60,222 nt of DNA from an uncultured Oscillospiraceae bacterium. Lineage in GTDB: Bacteria; Bacillota; Clostridia; Oscillospirales; Oscillospiraceae. Both the position numbers and the translations under genes were made by a program. The notes under the pieces were generated by a model that saw only the letters and a program-made list of their open reading frames with translations, was not told the DNA's origin and made no database searches. The stretch lies in NCBI GenBank assembly GCA_900763685.1, contig CAAFLF010000021.1:1-60222 (forward strand). The letters run 5' to 3'. Positions 58,275 to 60,222 of the stretch are shown here, piece by piece (position 1 is the stretch's first letter; every line of letters begins with the position of its first letter).

Positions 58275-60095
58275 TCAGCGATTTAAGATCTCCATGAACT
58301 CCTCGCCGGTGATGGTCTCCTTCTCGTAGAGGAACTTGGCCAGCTCGTCCAGCTTGTCCCGGTCGGTCTTCAGGATGTCCAGGGCCTTCTGGTGCTCCCG
58401 GCGGACCAGCTCCACCACCTTGGCGTCGATCCTCGCCTGGGTCTCGGCGGAACAGGCCAGAGACGTGTCGCCGCCCAGGTACTGGTTGGTGACGGTCTCC
58501 AGGGCCACCATGTCAAAGTCCTCGCTCATGCCGTAGCGGGTCAGCATGGCCCGGGCCAGCTTCGTGGCCTGCTCGATGTCGTTGGAGGCGCCGGTGGTGA
58601 TGGAGCCGAACTTGACCTCCTCGGCGGCGCGGCCGCCGGTGAGGGTCGCGATCTTGTTCTCCATCTCCTCCTTGGTCATGAGGTAGTGGTTGCCCTCCTC
58701 CACCTGCATGGTGTAGCCCAGAGCGCCGGAGGTCCGGGGAATGATGGTGATCTTCTGCACGGGGGCGGAGTGGTTCTGCCGGGCGGCCACCAGGGCGTGG
58801 CCGATCTCGTGGTAGGAGACCACCCACTTCTCGTGGTCCGTCAGGATGGCGTTCTTCTTCTGATACCCGGCGATGACCACCTCGATGCTCTCCTCCAGGT
58901 CGGACTCCGTGGCGAAGCCCCGGCCGTCCCGGACGGCACGGAGGGCCGCCTCGTTGACGATGTTGGCGAGCTCCGCGCCGGAGGCGCCGCTGGCCATGCG
59001 GGCGATCTTGTTGAAGTCCACGTCATCGGCCACCTTGATCTTCTTGGCGTGGACCTTCAGAATGGCCTCCCGGCCCTTCAGGTCCGGCAGCTCCACGGGG
59101 ACCCGGCGGTCAAAGCGGCCGGGACGGGTCAGGGCGGGGTCCAGGGACTCCGGGCGGTTGGTGGCGGCCAGGATGATGACGCCGGAGTTGCCCTCGAAGC
59201 CGTCCATCTCCGTGAGGAGCTGGTTCAGGGTCTGCTCCCGCTCATCGTTGCCGCCGCCGTACTGGCCGCCGCTGCGCTTGCCGCCGATGGCGTCGATCTC
59301 GTCGATGAAGACGATGCAGGGGGCCTTCTCCTTGGCCTGCCTGAAGAGGTCCCGGACCTTGGAGGCGCCCATGCCCACGAACATCTCCACGAACTCCGAG
59401 CCGGAGATGGAGAAGAAGGGCACGTTGGACTCACCGGCCACGGCCTTGGCCAGCATGGTCTTGCCGGTGCCCGGAGGGCCCACCAGCAGGATGCCCTTGG
59501 GCATGGAGGCGCCGATCTCCTTATACTTGCTGGGGTCGTGGAGGTAGTTCACGATCTCCTGCAGGTTTTCCTTGGCCTCGTCCTCCCCCGCCACGTCGGC
59601 GAAGTGGATGCCCTCGGTGGACTGGACGTAGATCTTGGCGTTGGACTTGCCCATGCCGAACATCATGGAGTTGTCGCCGCCCATGCGCTCGGTCATCTTC
59701 CGGGACATATACTGGCCGATGGCGATGAAGATGACGATGGGCAGCACCCAGCTGAGAACGCTCATGAGGAGGGAGGTCTGCTGGATCTCCTCCCCGGTGG
59801 TGGAGACCCCGGCGTCCAGCAGACGCTGGACCAGGTTGTCGTCCGGCACCATGGCGGTCTTGTAAACGGTCTTCTCGTCCCGGTCGGTGAAGAGGATGCG
59901 GTTATCCTGCTCCTGGATCTCCACCTTGCCGACCTCGCCCTTCTCCGTCATCTCCACGAAGGTGTTGTAGTCCACGTCCCGGATCTGGTGCTGGGCCAGC
60001 CAGGGCACGGCCAGGGAATTCAGCAGGATCACCGCCAGCATGGCGGCGGCATAGTAGAAGATCAACGGTTTTTTCGGGGGCTTGACCTCTTTCAT
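58275..60095 (-). CDS. ftsH: ATP-dependent zinc metalloprotease FtsH
   Basis: A 606-residue membrane-bound AAA protease. TM1 is at residues 11-30 and TM2 near 105-125, with the extracytoplasmic domain between. The AAA module has [23 protein letters not shown]-type [18 protein letters not shown], and the pore FVGMG. The zinc site HEIGH (around residue 427; most homologs have HEAGH) is followed by a later acidic ligand region with [13 protein letters not shown]. It degrades unassembled membrane proteins and regulators. Start at 60095, with AAGGAGG upstream; its own promoter. The C-terminal unstructured tail of many homologs is absent. Confidence 0.97.
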   Translation of the reverse strand: MKEVKPPKKPLIFYYAAAMLAVILLNSLAVPWLAQHQIRDVDYNTFVEMTEKGEVGKVEIQEQDNRILFTDRDEKTVYKTAMVPDDNLVQRLLDAGVSTTGEEIQQTSLLMSVLSWVLPIVIFIAIGQYMSRKMTERMGGDNSMMFGMGKSNAKIYVQSTEGIHFADVAGEDEAKENLQEIVNYLHDPSKYKEIGASMPKGILLVGPPGTGKTMLAKAVAGESNVPFFSISGSEFVEMFVGMGASKVRDLFRQAKEKAPCIVFIDEIDAIGGKRSGGQYGGGNDEREQTLNQLLTEMDGFEGNSGVIILAATNRPESLDPALTRPGRFDRRVPVELPDLKGREAILKVHAKKIKVADDVDFNKIARMASGASGAELANIVNEAALRAVRDGRGFATESDLEESIEVVIAGYQKKNAILTDHEKWVVSYHEIGHALVAARQNHSAPVQKITIIPRTSGALGYTMQVEEGNHYLMTKEEMENKIATLTGGRAAEEVKFGSITTGASNDIEQATKLARAMLTRYGMSEDFDMVALETVTNQYLGGDTSLACSAETQARIDAKVVELVRREHQKALDILKTDRDKLDELAKFLYEKETITGEEFMEILNR

Positions 60096-60120
60096 CGTGG
60101 TCCCTCCTTCTCGTATTCTC

Positions 60121-60144
60121 GCGGACGGCCCATGGGCCGTCCGC
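60121..60144. other. Palindrome in the ftsH leader
   Basis: GCGGACGGCCCA followed by its exact reverse complement, 24 bp, sits between the promoter and the ribosome binding site. No T tract follows on the minus strand, so it is more likely a 5' stabilising hairpin or a repressor site than a terminator. Confidence 0.5.
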
Positions 60145-60160
60145 CTCTTGTTAAGAGGGC

Positions 60161-60189
60161 ATTATACGGAAAGATTATGTCCAAATCAA
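60161..60189 (-). promoter_or_regulatory. Promoter of ftsH
   Basis: Minus strand: TTGATT, 17 bases, TATAAT. Confidence 0.75.
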
Positions 60190-60222
60190 GAAGTTTTCCC
60201 GGCTTTTTCCGGAATTGTTACA

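Overview
The window is high-GC Firmicutes chromosome, most likely a gut Oscillospiraceae/Ruminococcaceae relative (Flavonifractor/Intestinimonas/Oscillibacter type). This is inferred from the gene families and signals: strong AGGAGG ribosome binding sites, sigma-A promoters with 17-base spacers, a clostridial Vor/Kor-type ferredoxin oxidoreductase operon, Rex-type sites before adhE, a SAM-I riboswitch before metK, a RelQ-type alarmone synthetase, and a ribosomal-protection-like GTPase fused to a Rae1/YacP nuclease domain. No rRNA, tRNA or CRISPR array was recognised.

Layout. 1-5.5 kb: the start of an AT-rich GNAT gene, a PrsW-like protease, a MATE transporter behind an attenuator-like leader, and the GTPase-NYN fusion. 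5.7-17.95 kb: a compact phage head-and-contractile-tail cluster of PBSX (xkd) type, all on the plus strand and heavily translationally coupled. It has no integrase, repressor, replication, lysis or tail-fibre genes and no normal tape measure; its sheath gene is frameshifted and its gp25-like wedge gene is reduced to 54 codons. 18-22.8 kb: a TIGR04076 protein, a FadR-type GntR regulator, and a divergent operon of a MinD-like ATPase, ferredoxin and the three subunits of a 2-oxoacid:ferredoxin oxidoreductase, with a FadR-type operator at its promoter. 22.9-28.1 kb: a TetR-controlled RND transporter carrying an inserted coiled coil of about 390 residues. 28.2-30.4 kb: two paralogous lipoproteins.

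30.6-39.5 kb (minus strand): radical SAM protein plus RelQ, then MMPL transporter, secreted coiled-coil partner, HdeD-like protein and a first metK. 39.9-46 kb: a TetR regulator, adhE with a long Rex-type leader, and a MoxR ATPase/VWA pair. 47-49.5 kb: a second metK under a SAM-I riboswitch, and a rhomboid-fold protein lacking catalytic residues. 50.2-57.3 kb: argS, a DUF1934 protein and murI; small proteins; an AraC regulator; thyA and folA. The window closes with ftsH.

The four largest gaps between converging genes (2.7, 46-47, 49.5-50.2 and 57.3-58.3 kb) contain pieces of one modular intergenic repeat family. Its copies share conserved linkers and keep hairpins whose arms differ in sequence but still pair, which suggests structured 3'-end RNA. 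One copy carries a MITE-like insertion of about 275 bp with imperfect 28-base inverted ends. The repeat family and the stripped-down phage particle cluster are the best candidates for something undescribed.
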